A stretch of DNA of 6,930 bases from Burkholderiaceae bacterium (lineage in GTDB: Bacteria > Pseudomonadota > Gammaproteobacteria > Burkholderiales > Burkholderiaceae_D), in NCBI GenBank assembly GCA_019752915.1, contig JAIELO010000108.1, positions 1-6,930 on the forward strand, read 5' to 3'. Below the pieces are notes generated by a model. The model had not been told where the DNA came from, searched no databases, and saw nothing but the letters and a program-made list of their open reading frames with translations. Numbering within the stretch: position 1 is the first letter of the stretch; each line of letters opens with the position of its first letter. Shown here piece after piece: positions 1-6,679 of this stretch. The position numbers were made by a program, and so were the translations under genes.

Positions 1-310
1 TGAGGCGTTCGACATGCTGGCCTTTGACCAGATGGCTGTCGATGATTTCATCGATATCGCTGTTGTCGACGTAGGTGTACCAGGTGCCTTCCGGATAGAC
101 CACCAGCACTGGCCCCTGTTCGCAACGGTCGAGGCAACCGGCCTGATTGATGCGCACTTTGCCGGCGCCGTTCAGGTTCAGCTCCTTGCAACGCTGTTTG
201 GCGTGTTTCTGGGCGGCGCTAGCGGCGTGTTCGCCACAGCTGCTACGGCCATCGTCGCGCTGGTTCAGGCAGAAAAATACGTGGTGCTTGAAGTACGGGG
301 TATCGCTCAT
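1..310 (-). CDS. Thioredoxin-like [2Fe-2S] ferredoxin (3'-truncated by window edge)
   Basis: This small soluble iron-sulfur protein is read on the minus strand from the ATG at 310-308. I see 103 codons with no stop before the window edge. Four cysteines fit the thioredoxin-fold [2Fe-2S] ferredoxin pattern: Cys14 and Cys25 (C-x10-C) near the N-terminus, then Cys59 and Cys63 in the motif AGCLDRCEQGP. The following segment (VLVVYPEGTWYTYV) is the usual beta-strand region of the fold, and the visible end, HLVKGQHVERL, resembles the C-terminus of the family. With family members at roughly 100-110 residues, probably only a few residues are missing. The role would be electron transfer in the cytoplasm; its partner is not shown here. 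It lies 36 nt after the VanZ-type gene on the same strand and probably shares its transcript. Upstream of the ATG there is only a weak purine stretch (GCGAGA), so the start rests on family length and the fit of the N-terminus. Confidence 0.9.
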   Translation of the reverse strand, partial: MSDTPYFKHHVFFCLNQRDDGRSSCGEHAASAAQKHAKQRCKELNLNGAGKVRINQAGCLDRCEQGPVLVVYPEGTWYTYVDNSDIDEIIDSHLVKGQHVERL

Positions 311-346
311 GGCGCAATCTCGCAAGTCTGGGAAGCTAAGGTGGCG

Positions 347-1480
347 CTATGATACCTCAGGGGCCGCCTGGCGGTGCGCGGGCAGCCACAGGAACCAGAG
401 CGCGGCCAGCGGCCAGAGCAGGGTGAGGAACTGGGCGGCGCCGTTGAAATTGAGGAATTTCCCCTGCACCCAGGATTGCAGCGTGACCACGAAATACGGG
501 TTGGCCGGTGTGGTGTTGATGATCACCAGACTCAGTAGCAAAGTAGTCAGTGCCAGCCGTCGCTGCGCCAGTGGCGGCGCAAATGTCAGGCCGGCCAGCA
601 TGATGGCACCGATCAGGAAGCCTCCTTCGGCGCCGGGCGTGACCCAGACGAAGGCGTTTTCCGGCGAGAACAGCAGCGCCGTGGCGAGGGCTTTGACGAT
701 CACGGCCGAGCCGATCAGCCCGGCCACCAGCAGGCCGCGCGGAGCAGGTTTGCGCAGCAGGCAGAGCAGCGTCAGTGCTGCACCGACCATGCCGCAAGCG
801 GTGATGATGGTTTCCGACAGCCAGTATTGTTCCACCGTCAGCACGCTGTCGGGCCGCAGATACTGGGCCAGATCGATGTCGGCGTCGAGTAGTTGCGACA
901 GCCATTCGGACAGTATCGGCAGGATCTGCCCCAGTCCGAACAGGAAACTTTGCGGGTAGATCTGCGCTAGCGGCCACAGCGCCAGCAGCACCAGGCCGTG
1001 GCTGGCATGGGGCGTGAACCAGCTTTTGCGCAGGCGCTGCAGCTGGCTCTGGTCGAGCAGGCGGCGCACCGTCAGCACGCCGATCACGGCGCCCAGCATG
1101 CAGCCGACGCTGTTGGTATAGAAATCCAGATTCGAGGAAACCCGGCTGGGCAGGTAGGTCTGCACGCCCTCCATCAGCCCCGATAGCAAGACACCGCCGG
1201 CGCTGGCCAGCAGCATTGCCCATCCGCCCTGCAGACGCGGGTAGAGTGCGTAGACGATCAGCGTACCCAGCGGCATATAGCCGATCACGTTGATGACGGC
1301 GTCAAAACGGGTCCAGTAGCGTGGCAGGTCGCCGTGCTCGAGGAAGATGAATGGCGACAGGCCCTGATTGTGCCAGCCGGTGAACGGAAACCAGCTGGCG
1401 TACACAATCAGCAGGATGTAGACCAGCAGCGCCGCCCGGGTCAGGGGCGAGGTTTTGCTCACGGCGGTGCTGGCTTCCAC
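347..1480 (-). CDS. VanZ-family multi-spanning membrane protein
   Basis: This is a 377-residue integral inner-membrane protein. The first ~140 residues carry the VanZ-like pattern: a first helix at ~15-31, FDAVINVIGYMPLG at ~59-72, and conserved polar residues Glu104, Gln107, Arg113, Asp119 and Asn123 (EGVQ, then PSR, then LDFYTNSVGC). Classical VanZ proteins are about 150-200 residues. This one has a second half with roughly five more hydrophobic helices (~160-180, 224-242, 248-270, 284-303, 307-324, 348-367), so it is a long, two-part member. VanZ gives low-level teicoplanin resistance in enterococci, but most VanZ-family proteins have no known function and no resistance claim follows. The start is GTG at 1480, preceded by AAGG with 7 nt spacing. 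That AAGG overlaps the stop codon of the lipoprotein gene, so translation is probably coupled. A GTG at 1462 is a less likely alternative. The stop is TAG. Confidence 0.86.
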   Translation of the reverse strand: MEASTAVSKTSPLTRAALLVYILLIVYASWFPFTGWHNQGLSPFIFLEHGDLPRYWTRFDAVINVIGYMPLGTLIVYALYPRLQGGWAMLLASAGGVLLSGLMEGVQTYLPSRVSSNLDFYTNSVGCMLGAVIGVLTVRRLLDQSQLQRLRKSWFTPHASHGLVLLALWPLAQIYPQSFLFGLGQILPILSEWLSQLLDADIDLAQYLRPDSVLTVEQYWLSETIITACGMVGAALTLLCLLRKPAPRGLLVAGLIGSAVIVKALATALLFSPENAFVWVTPGAEGGFLIGAIMLAGLTFAPPLAQRRLALTTLLLSLVIINTTPANPYFVVTLQSWVQGKFLNFNGAAQFLTLLWPLAALWFLWLPAHRQAAPEVS

Positions 1481-1487
1481 GGGCTGG

Positions 1488-1492
1488 CCTTA
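1488..1492 (-). promoter_or_regulatory. Ribosome binding site of the VanZ-type gene, overlapping the upstream stop codon
   Basis: On the minus strand the bases read TAAGG. TAA is the stop codon of the lipoprotein gene, and AAGG (1491-1488) sits 7 nt before the GTG start at 1480. This decides between the two candidate GTG starts (1480 and 1462) and places the VanZ-type gene in the same transcript as the transporter genes. Confidence 0.6.
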
Positions 1493-2149
1493 GCGCGCCG
1501 TATTCTGCGGCGTAATAGTATTCAGCCAGACCAGCAGGTCGGCGGCCAGTGCATCGCTGGCGGCGGCCAGTGCCTGCGCGCCGCCGGCGGCATCGGCAGT
1601 CGGCGCGGCGACACTGCGCTGGAAGGTGCGCTGGTCGATCAGGCGGTGCTGGCGGAACAGCGAGGCGCGCACATTGATCACGCCATAGCTGCTGGTAGCG
1701 CTGTCGAAATTCTGGGCGAATTCGTTGACCTCCATGCGCAGCACGGTGGGGTTGGTGATGGCGTCGGTAGTGGCTAGCACTTTCACGCCGGACTGGGCAA
1801 AGCTGCTACGCAGACGCTGACCGAGTAACTGGAACGGCGTGGCGGCCCACTGATTATGCGCATACGGGCGGGTTTGGCGGGCATCCGCATACAGCAGGCG
1901 GTATTGCATATGCTCACTGTCGAGCGAGGCCGGACCACTCAGGTCGGCCACCATCAGGGTGCCGATCGGGTTGCTGCCAGCCGGTGCGGCGCTGGTAGCC
2001 GCAGCCGCATTCGCAGCCGCAGTCGGTAAAGGGCCGAAATCATAGCGGGCGGTGGCTGGTGGCGCGCTGGCGCAGCCACCCAGCAGCAGGGCGCAGGTAG
2101 ACAGGGCGAGCAGAGTGCGGAGGGAGGTGGTCATCGCGGTAGGCCTCAT
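1490..2149 (-). CDS. PqiC/ABC-type transport auxiliary lipoprotein of the MCE transporter
   Basis: This is a 219-residue lipoprotein. The N-terminus is a type II signal peptide ending in the lipobox LLGGC, with the lipidated Cys at residue 26 (21 if the second ATG is used), followed by Ala-Ser, which is compatible with outer-membrane sorting. After the Cys comes YDFGPLP, a typical opening of the ABC_trans_aux/PqiC family. An Ala-rich linker (~43-60) follows, and then the core with LMVADLSGP, a YRLLYAD segment and a W..TPFQLLGQRLR segment near ~70-115. In the family this lipoprotein partners an MCE protein such as PqiB at the outer membrane; here that is the MCE protein encoded just upstream. 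The listed ATG (2149) overlaps the preceding stop as ATGA but has no Shine-Dalgarno. An internal ATG at 2134 has GAGG 9 nt upstream and gives a more standard signal peptide, so either start may be used. The stop is TAA. Confidence 0.88.
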   Translation of the reverse strand: MRPTAMTTSLRTLLALSTCALLLGGCASAPPATARYDFGPLPTAAANAAAATSAAPAGSNPIGTLMVADLSGPASLDSEHMQYRLLYADARQTRPYAHNQWAATPFQLLGQRLRSSFAQSGVKVLATTDAITNPTVLRMEVNEFAQNFDSATSSYGVINVRASLFRQHRLIDQRTFQRSVAAPTADAAGGAQALAAASDALAADLLVWLNTITPQNTAR

Positions 2150-3084
2150 TTGGAGGGAGCGGAAAAACCGGCTTCACCGGGGCCGGGCGGCGTGCCGGGG
2201 GCGCCGAAGATCAGGCTTTGCGGGCGGTCGTTAATCTTGTTCATCGTCTTGCGCAGCGCACGCATCGAGGCGCGCGTGTCGTCGGACAGCGAGTTCACTT
2301 GCGGCAGGGTGTCGAGTTCCAGTTCGCCGGCCAGCGCTTCCACCGAGTCGCTGATGTGGTCTGCCGTGTTATTGAGGCGCGCCAGCGGGCCATTGGGCGA
2401 CTGTAATTGTCCGATTAACTGGTCGGCATTGCCGGCCACGCGGTTAAAACTTTTCAGTGTCTGCTGGGCCTGATCCGCCAGTTGCGGCAAGCGTTCCAGC
2501 GTTGGTTGCAGCTGTTCCGGCAGGGCGCGATACGCTTGCGCCGTGGCGCTCAGATCGCTGAACGCACCGATAATCACGCGCTGATTCTGCTCGTTTAGCA
2601 GGGTGTTGAGTTTTTTCGTGACCAGTTCCGATTGATCGAGAATGGCTTTGCCGCGGCTTTCCAGCACGTCGAACAGGCCCGGACGCAGCGGCACGCGGGC
2701 CGGTGCATCGCTATTGGTGGCCAGTCGTGGCGAGCCGACGGCATCGTCGTCGAGCTGGATGAAGGCGATCCCCGTCACACCCTGATAACCGAGGGTGGCA
2801 AAGGTGCTGCGGGTGATGGGCGCGTCCTTGTTGATGTTCAGGGTAATCAGGATCTGGCCGGTCACGTTCGGATCAAACGCGATACTACCTACTTTGCCGA
2901 CCTGCAGGCCACGGTAGCGCACTGGCGCCTGCGGATTTAAGCCCGGGATCGGGCGGGTGGTAGCCAGCACATACGGTGCGCGTTCGACGCGGTCGCGGTT
3001 GAACCAGAGGCCAAACAGCACGGCGGCAATCAGCAGGGTGATTGTGAAGAAGCCGGTGGTAAGGGCATGGGATCGGTTTTCCAT
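2146..3084 (-). CDS. MlaD-like MCE-domain protein (periplasmic lipid-binding subunit)
   Basis: This is the substrate-binding MCE subunit of the lipid ABC transporter. Counting from the ATG at 3084 it has 312 residues. One transmembrane helix (~9-28) anchors it in the inner membrane. A single MCE domain follows (~36-114), with the diagnostic VRYRGLQVGKVGSI segment and the pore-loop region LGYQGVTGIAFIQL. From ~135 to 290 the chain is predicted mostly helical, with heptad-like Leu spacing (LFDVLESRGKAIL and LPEQLQPTLERLPQLADQ segments), and it ends with RPQSLIFG near 287-294 and a Pro/Gly-rich tail. RPQ-L-FG is common at this point in long MlaD-like proteins. E. coli MlaD is about 180 residues, so this is a long form. 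By family knowledge it should form a hexameric ring on the permease. An in-frame ATG lies one codon upstream (3087), but AGGAG sits only 2 nt from it and 5 nt from the ATG at 3084, so I chose the latter; it overlaps the ATPase stop as TGATG. Confidence 0.92.
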   Translation of the reverse strand: MENRSHALTTGFFTITLLIAAVLFGLWFNRDRVERAPYVLATTRPIPGLNPQAPVRYRGLQVGKVGSIAFDPNVTGQILITLNINKDAPITRSTFATLGYQGVTGIAFIQLDDDAVGSPRLATNSDAPARVPLRPGLFDVLESRGKAILDQSELVTKKLNTLLNEQNQRVIIGAFSDLSATAQAYRALPEQLQPTLERLPQLADQAQQTLKSFNRVAGNADQLIGQLQSPNGPLARLNNTADHISDSVEALAGELELDTLPQVNSLSDDTRASMRALRKTMNKINDRPQSLIFGAPGTPPGPGEAGFSAPSK

Positions 3085-3944
3085 CATTGCTCCTGAGTGG
3101 ATTTTTCATCCAGTGCTTCCAGCGCGCGGCGGCCGCGATCGCCGAGGAAGAATTCGTGGACGAAGGGGTGATCGACTTGCAGCACTTCCTGCAGTGTGCC
3201 AAGCGCGATCACGTGTTTTTCTGCCAGCACGGCGATGCGGGTGGACAGGGCGAACAGGGTGTCGAGGTCGTGGGTGACCATCACCACTGTCAGACCGAGC
3301 TCGCGGTGCAGCGATTTGATCAGACTGACGAATGCTTCCGACAGGTCGGGATCGAGACCTGCGGTGGGTTCGTCGAGGAATAGCAGTTTCGGCTCCAGCG
3401 CCAGCGCGCGCGCCAGCGCCACCCGTTTCACCATGCCGCCGGACAGATCGGACGGCATTTTGTTGGCGTGTTCGGGGCCGAGACCGACCATATTCATTTT
3501 CAGCAGCACCGCGTCGACAATCAGTTCATCGGGCAGCTTGTGTAGCTCGCGCATGGGCTGGGCGATATTTTCCAGCACCGTCAGCGCGGAATACAGGGCA
3601 CCTTGCTGGAACAGCATGCCCCAGTGGTTGCGCAATTGCTGCAACTGGTCGGCATTGATTTCGCTGATGTCTTCACCGAACACCCGTACGCAGCCGCGCG
3701 CGGGTGACTCCAGTCCCAGCATCTGGCGCAGCAGGGTGGTCTTGCCGGTACCCGAGCCGCCCACGATGGAGAGAATTTCGCCTTGCTGGATTTCCAGATT
3801 CAAGTCCTGATGCACCACCGTGCGGCCATACTTGGTCCACAGGCCGGTGATTTCGACGATCGGCACGCTGCCATCGAGCGTCAGCGTGCCATCGCCTCGG
3901 CTGCCGCCACAACTGCGTTCGGGGACCAGTGCCGGATTTGCCAT
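3084..3944 (-). CDS. MlaF-like ABC transporter ATP-binding protein
   Basis: This is the cytoplasmic ATPase that powers the MCE lipid transporter. It has 286 residues and every catalytic motif is intact: Walker A GGSGTGKT at 62-69 (Lys68), Q-loop FQQ at 112-114, signature LSGGM at 167-171, Walker B LLFLDEP at 187-193 (Asp191, Glu192), D-loop AGLD at 195-198, and the switch His225 in VTHD. The signature LSGGM followed by VKRVALARAL is typical of the MlaF/Mkl/Ttg2A group. The N-terminus carries ~27 extra residues, Gly/Ser-rich, before the nucleotide-binding fold starts at VPIVEITGLW. A GTG at codon 27 is a possible alternative start, but the listed ATG overlaps the permease stop as TGATG, the same arrangement as at the next junction, and so is preferred. 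It overlaps the MCE gene downstream by 1 nt. Confidence 0.94.
   Translation of the reverse strand: MANPALVPERSCGGSRGDGTLTLDGSVPIVEITGLWTKYGRTVVHQDLNLEIQQGEILSIVGGSGTGKTTLLRQMLGLESPARGCVRVFGEDISEINADQLQQLRNHWGMLFQQGALYSALTVLENIAQPMRELHKLPDELIVDAVLLKMNMVGLGPEHANKMPSDLSGGMVKRVALARALALEPKLLFLDEPTAGLDPDLSEAFVSLIKSLHRELGLTVVMVTHDLDTLFALSTRIAVLAEKHVIALGTLQEVLQVDHPFVHEFFLGDRGRRALEALDEKSTQEQ
3090..3094 (-). promoter_or_regulatory. Shine-Dalgarno of the MCE-domain gene
   Basis: AGGAG on the minus strand lies inside the last codons of the ATPase gene. The tandem ATGATG that follows offers two starts. The spacing is 2 nt to the first ATG (3087) and 5 nt to the second (3084), which favours the second. 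Confidence 0.65.
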
Positions 3945-5074
3945 CAGAAGAACCCCACGCCGCTAAATACGATGGCGAACACCGCGTCCGCCAGAATCAC
4001 CACGGTAATCGCAGTGACCACCGAGGTGGTGGTGCCGCGTCCCAGACTTTCCGTATTCGGTTTGATGCGCAGGCCGAAGTGGCAGGACACCAGCGCAATC
4101 AGCATGCCGAACACCACGCCTTTGCCTAGCCCGATCATGTAATTGGCCAGCGGTACCGCATCGGGCAACTTGCTGATGAAGTATTCGGGCGACAGATTGA
4201 GTTCCACACGGGCCGACGCCATGCCGCCGATCAGTGCCATGGTATCGGTCCAGATTACCAGTAGCGGCATGGAGACGGCGAGGGCTAGCACTTTCGGCAG
4301 CACCAGCCGGAAGCCGTGCGAGATGCCCATCACCAGCATCGCGTCCAGTTCTTCCGTCACCCGCATCACGCCCAGTTGCGCAGTGATCGAGGAGCCGGAA
4401 CGCCCTGCCACCAGAATCGCCGCCAGCAGCGGCCCCAGTTCGCGGATGATACTCATGCCCAGCAGATTGACCAGATAGATGTCACCACCAAAAGCACGTA
4501 GCTGCTGGGCCGACAGGTAGGACAGTACTACCCCGATCAGAAAGCCGACCAGCGCGGTAATGCCGAGCGCCTGAAAGCCGGCGTGGAAGATATTTGCGGA
4601 GATTTCTTTCCATGGGCCGCGCATGGGCGCGCGCGCAAAGCGTCCCGCATCGATCACCACTTGCCCAACCAGGCGGATGAAACCGTACAGATGCTGGAAA
4701 AAATCCAGCATCATGAAACCCAGCTTCATGATCCAGGTCAGTCGTTCCGGTCGGGTGGAAGGCAGTTCCAGCTTGCCGGCCGCCTCCAGCCGGGCGAAGA
4801 ATTCTTCCTGCGCGGGGGCCAGTTGCAGCTGGGCGGGGCGGGTTTTACCCCAGGCGTTCCAGAGTAGCTGGGCGCCGATGTGGTCCATGCTGTCGATGGC
4901 ACGCAGATCCCACTGTGCCGACTGGCCTTTGAGTTTGAGTAGTTGCGCCTGAATTGCCGCCATGGCCTGACCCTGCGCCAGCGCGTGCACCTGCCACGTA
5001 CCGCCCGCCGTGACCGAAGGCCCCGTGGCGGTAGCTTGTGCAAGTGTCAGAATAGGCTCTTTGGCAATAGGCAT
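3944..5074 (-). CDS. STAS-MlaE fusion: permease of the MCE lipid ABC transporter
   Basis: This 376-residue inner-membrane permease joins two parts. Residues ~25-108 look like a STAS domain: QVHALAQGQAM, then WDLRAIDSMDHIGAQLLW around 55-72, then an amphipathic helix that includes EEFFARLEAAG. This is the counterpart of the separate MlaB subunit in E. coli. Residues ~118-376 are an MlaE permease: an interfacial helix region (~118-150), then helices at about 168-188, 200-225, 256-284, 312-333 and 349-372. The family signature runs from 211 to 245 and includes RELGPLLAAILVAGRSGSS and, further on, VTEELDAM. The protein should form the transmembrane pathway, with the ATPase below and the MCE ring above. 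It is the first gene of the transporter cluster and follows the radical SAM gene after 66 bp. No good Shine-Dalgarno precedes the ATG at 5074, but the N-terminal length suits a STAS fusion. The stop TGA overlaps the ATPase start. Confidence 0.93.
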   Translation of the reverse strand: MPIAKEPILTLAQATATGPSVTAGGTWQVHALAQGQAMAAIQAQLLKLKGQSAQWDLRAIDSMDHIGAQLLWNAWGKTRPAQLQLAPAQEEFFARLEAAGKLELPSTRPERLTWIMKLGFMMLDFFQHLYGFIRLVGQVVIDAGRFARAPMRGPWKEISANIFHAGFQALGITALVGFLIGVVLSYLSAQQLRAFGGDIYLVNLLGMSIIRELGPLLAAILVAGRSGSSITAQLGVMRVTEELDAMLVMGISHGFRLVLPKVLALAVSMPLLVIWTDTMALIGGMASARVELNLSPEYFISKLPDAVPLANYMIGLGKGVVFGMLIALVSCHFGLRIKPNTESLGRGTTTSVVTAITVVILADAVFAIVFSGVGFF

Positions 5075-5140
5075 GCTGTCAGTTTAAGGGACTTTGGCCT
5101 CGACCGCTACCTATCCATAGCGAGCGTTGCAGGACAGTAC
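5075..5140 (-). other. Gap between radical SAM gene and transporter cluster
   Basis: This 66-bp gap is the only intergenic space in the minus-strand series long enough to hold a promoter for the transporter genes. I see no sigma-70 match with good boxes at proper spacing. The nearest is a TAAACT near the ATG with a poor -35. A short inverted repeat (CGCTA/TAGCG, 8-nt loop) occurs, but no T-tract follows, so it is not an intrinsic terminator. Read-through from the radical SAM gene therefore remains possible. Confidence 0.4.
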
Positions 5141-6649
5141 TCAGGCGGCCAGATGGCGCGCCTGCCGTGAAGGGGCTGCGGTCTCGGCGCTGCCAGTGGT
5201 CGCACCGGCCGGTTTCAGACGTGAACCGGATTCATTGCGACCCGCATAATCACTGGCCAGCAGGGCCTCTGCGGCCGCTTTATCCATGCCCTGCGTTTGC
5301 AGCCAGCGTGTCACCATGGCTGCCAGACGATCGAGCGCAATCCGGTGGGTAGCGTCGGTATTTGCATACAGCCAGTCCGAGAAGGCCATGAACTGGCCAA
5401 AGGCATCGTCACCGAGCAGCACCGGCAGGGTGTTGCCAAAGCGGCCAGAATTGGCCACCAGATCCCAGTAACGGGCAAAGCGCACCAGTCGCTGCATGGT
5501 GGCGAAGTCGATATCGCGGTTGGCCAGAATGGTGTAAGGCGCGTAGGGCTCGAACGTCAGCGCGTATTCTTCGGTGTGGCGGATGATGGGAGTGCCGCGC
5601 AGGCGCTTCAGAATGCCGAACTGGATTTCATGGGGATTCAGTGCCCAGAGTTTATTAAAGCCTTCGGCAAAGCTGGCGACGGTCTCGCCGGGCAGGCCGG
5701 CAATCAGGTCGACGTGCATGTGGGCGTTGGACTGCTCGGTGAGCCAGCGGATATTGTCGGCGGCCTTCTGGTTATCCTGCTTGCGGCTGACCAGCGTCTG
5801 CACCGCCGGATTAAAGCTCTGGATGCCGATCTCGAACTGTAGTGCGCCGGGCGGGAATTTGCTGATGCCTTCTTTAAGCGCGTCCGGCAGGTGATCGGGG
5901 ACCAGTTCGAAGTGCGCATAGACCGGATCGTCCGGGTGCGCTGCCAGTTTATCGAGGAAGAACTGCATGATCTTCAAGCTGGTCTTGATATTCAGATTGA
6001 AGGTACGGTCGACAAACTTAAAGAGACGTGCGCCGCGTGCGTGCAGGGCTTCCATCTCCGCCAGAAAGTCATCGAGCGGGAACGGCCACGCGGTCTTATC
6101 GAGTGCGGACAGGCAGAACTCGCACTTGAACGGGCAGCCACGCGAGGCTTCCACGTAAATGGTGCGGTTTTTGATGTCGCTGTCACTATATAGAGCGTAG
6201 GGCAGTTTGATCTGATCCATAGGAGGCTGTACGCCCGCATGAACCTTCATCAGTGGCTTGGGGCCGTTGAGGATTTCGCCGCACAGCTTAGGGAAGGTGA
6301 CGTCGCCCCAGCCGGTAATCAGATAGTCGGAGAGTTTGACGATCTCCTGCTCGTTCGATTCGTGTGAGACTTCCGGGCCGCCCAGTACCACCACCACCTG
6401 CGGTGCCACACGTTTGAGCATGGCGATCACGCGGGTGGTTTCTTCGACGTTCCATATATAGACGCCAAAGCCGACGATGCGCGGCGCATGGGCCAGAATG
6501 CGTTCGACGATCTCGGTGGTCTTCGCACCAATCACGAATTCCTGCAGTTTAGTCTGCTCCTGCAGTTCGCCCATATTGGCGAGCAGATAGCGCAATCCCA
6601 GCGAGGCATGGGTATAGCGCGCATTTAAAGTAGTCAGCAGAATAGTCAT
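5141..6649 (-). CDS. B12-binding-domain radical SAM protein with DUF4080-like C-terminus
   Basis: This is a 502-residue cytoplasmic radical SAM enzyme of unknown substrate. Residues ~1-135 form a Rossmann-type cobalamin-binding domain: MTILLTTLNARYTHASLGLRYL at the start, then VGFGVYIWNVEET near 59-71 and VVVLGGPEVSHE near 86-97. The radical SAM core follows, with the cluster motif CPFKCEFC (Cys172, Cys176, Cys179) and later FEIGIQSFNP (272-281) and VDLIAGLPGET (313-323), typical of the Elp3/MiaB superfamily. From ~360 onward the sequence resembles the DUF4080 region found in such proteins, and the last ~30 residues are a Ser/Ala/Thr-rich, probably disordered tail. I see no DxHxxG motif, so if cobalamin binds it does so without the classical lower-ligand His. 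The start ATG at 6649 fits the family N-terminus although the upstream bases hold no clear Shine-Dalgarno. The gene diverges from the rrn promoter region. Confidence 0.9.
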   Translation of the reverse strand: MTILLTTLNARYTHASLGLRYLLANMGELQEQTKLQEFVIGAKTTEIVERILAHAPRIVGFGVYIWNVEETTRVIAMLKRVAPQVVVVLGGPEVSHESNEQEIVKLSDYLITGWGDVTFPKLCGEILNGPKPLMKVHAGVQPPMDQIKLPYALYSDSDIKNRTIYVEASRGCPFKCEFCLSALDKTAWPFPLDDFLAEMEALHARGARLFKFVDRTFNLNIKTSLKIMQFFLDKLAAHPDDPVYAHFELVPDHLPDALKEGISKFPPGALQFEIGIQSFNPAVQTLVSRKQDNQKAADNIRWLTEQSNAHMHVDLIAGLPGETVASFAEGFNKLWALNPHEIQFGILKRLRGTPIIRHTEEYALTFEPYAPYTILANRDIDFATMQRLVRFARYWDLVANSGRFGNTLPVLLGDDAFGQFMAFSDWLYANTDATHRIALDRLAAMVTRWLQTQGMDKAAAEALLASDYAGRNESGSRLKPAGATTGSAETAAPSRQARHLAA

Positions 6650-6679
6650 GGTGCGGCGTCGTGAACAGGCAAAGGCAGT

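Noticed and set aside
147..959. Long plus-strand open frame (270 codons) opposite the VanZ-type gene
   Set aside because: Its translation is Arg/Ser-rich with no recognisable domain. It lies antisense to a convincing membrane protein and overlaps the ferredoxin gene, so it is a by-product of GC-rich codon use.
357..1223. Second minus-strand open frame within the VanZ-type gene
   Set aside because: It is a shifted frame of the same gene with an Arg/Ala/Pro-rich, domain-free product.
3196..3810. Plus-strand open frame (204 codons) opposite the ATPase gene
   Set aside because: It is Ser/Arg-rich, without homology I recognise, and fully antisense to an ATPase with all motifs intact.
5101..5125. 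Short inverted repeat CGCTA/TAGCG as a terminator between the radical SAM gene and the permease gene
   Set aside because: The stem is only 5 bp, and no run of T follows on either strand.
5297..5842. Plus-strand open frame (181 codons) opposite the radical SAM gene
   Set aside because: It is fully antisense to a well-supported enzyme, and the product has no recognisable fold or motif.
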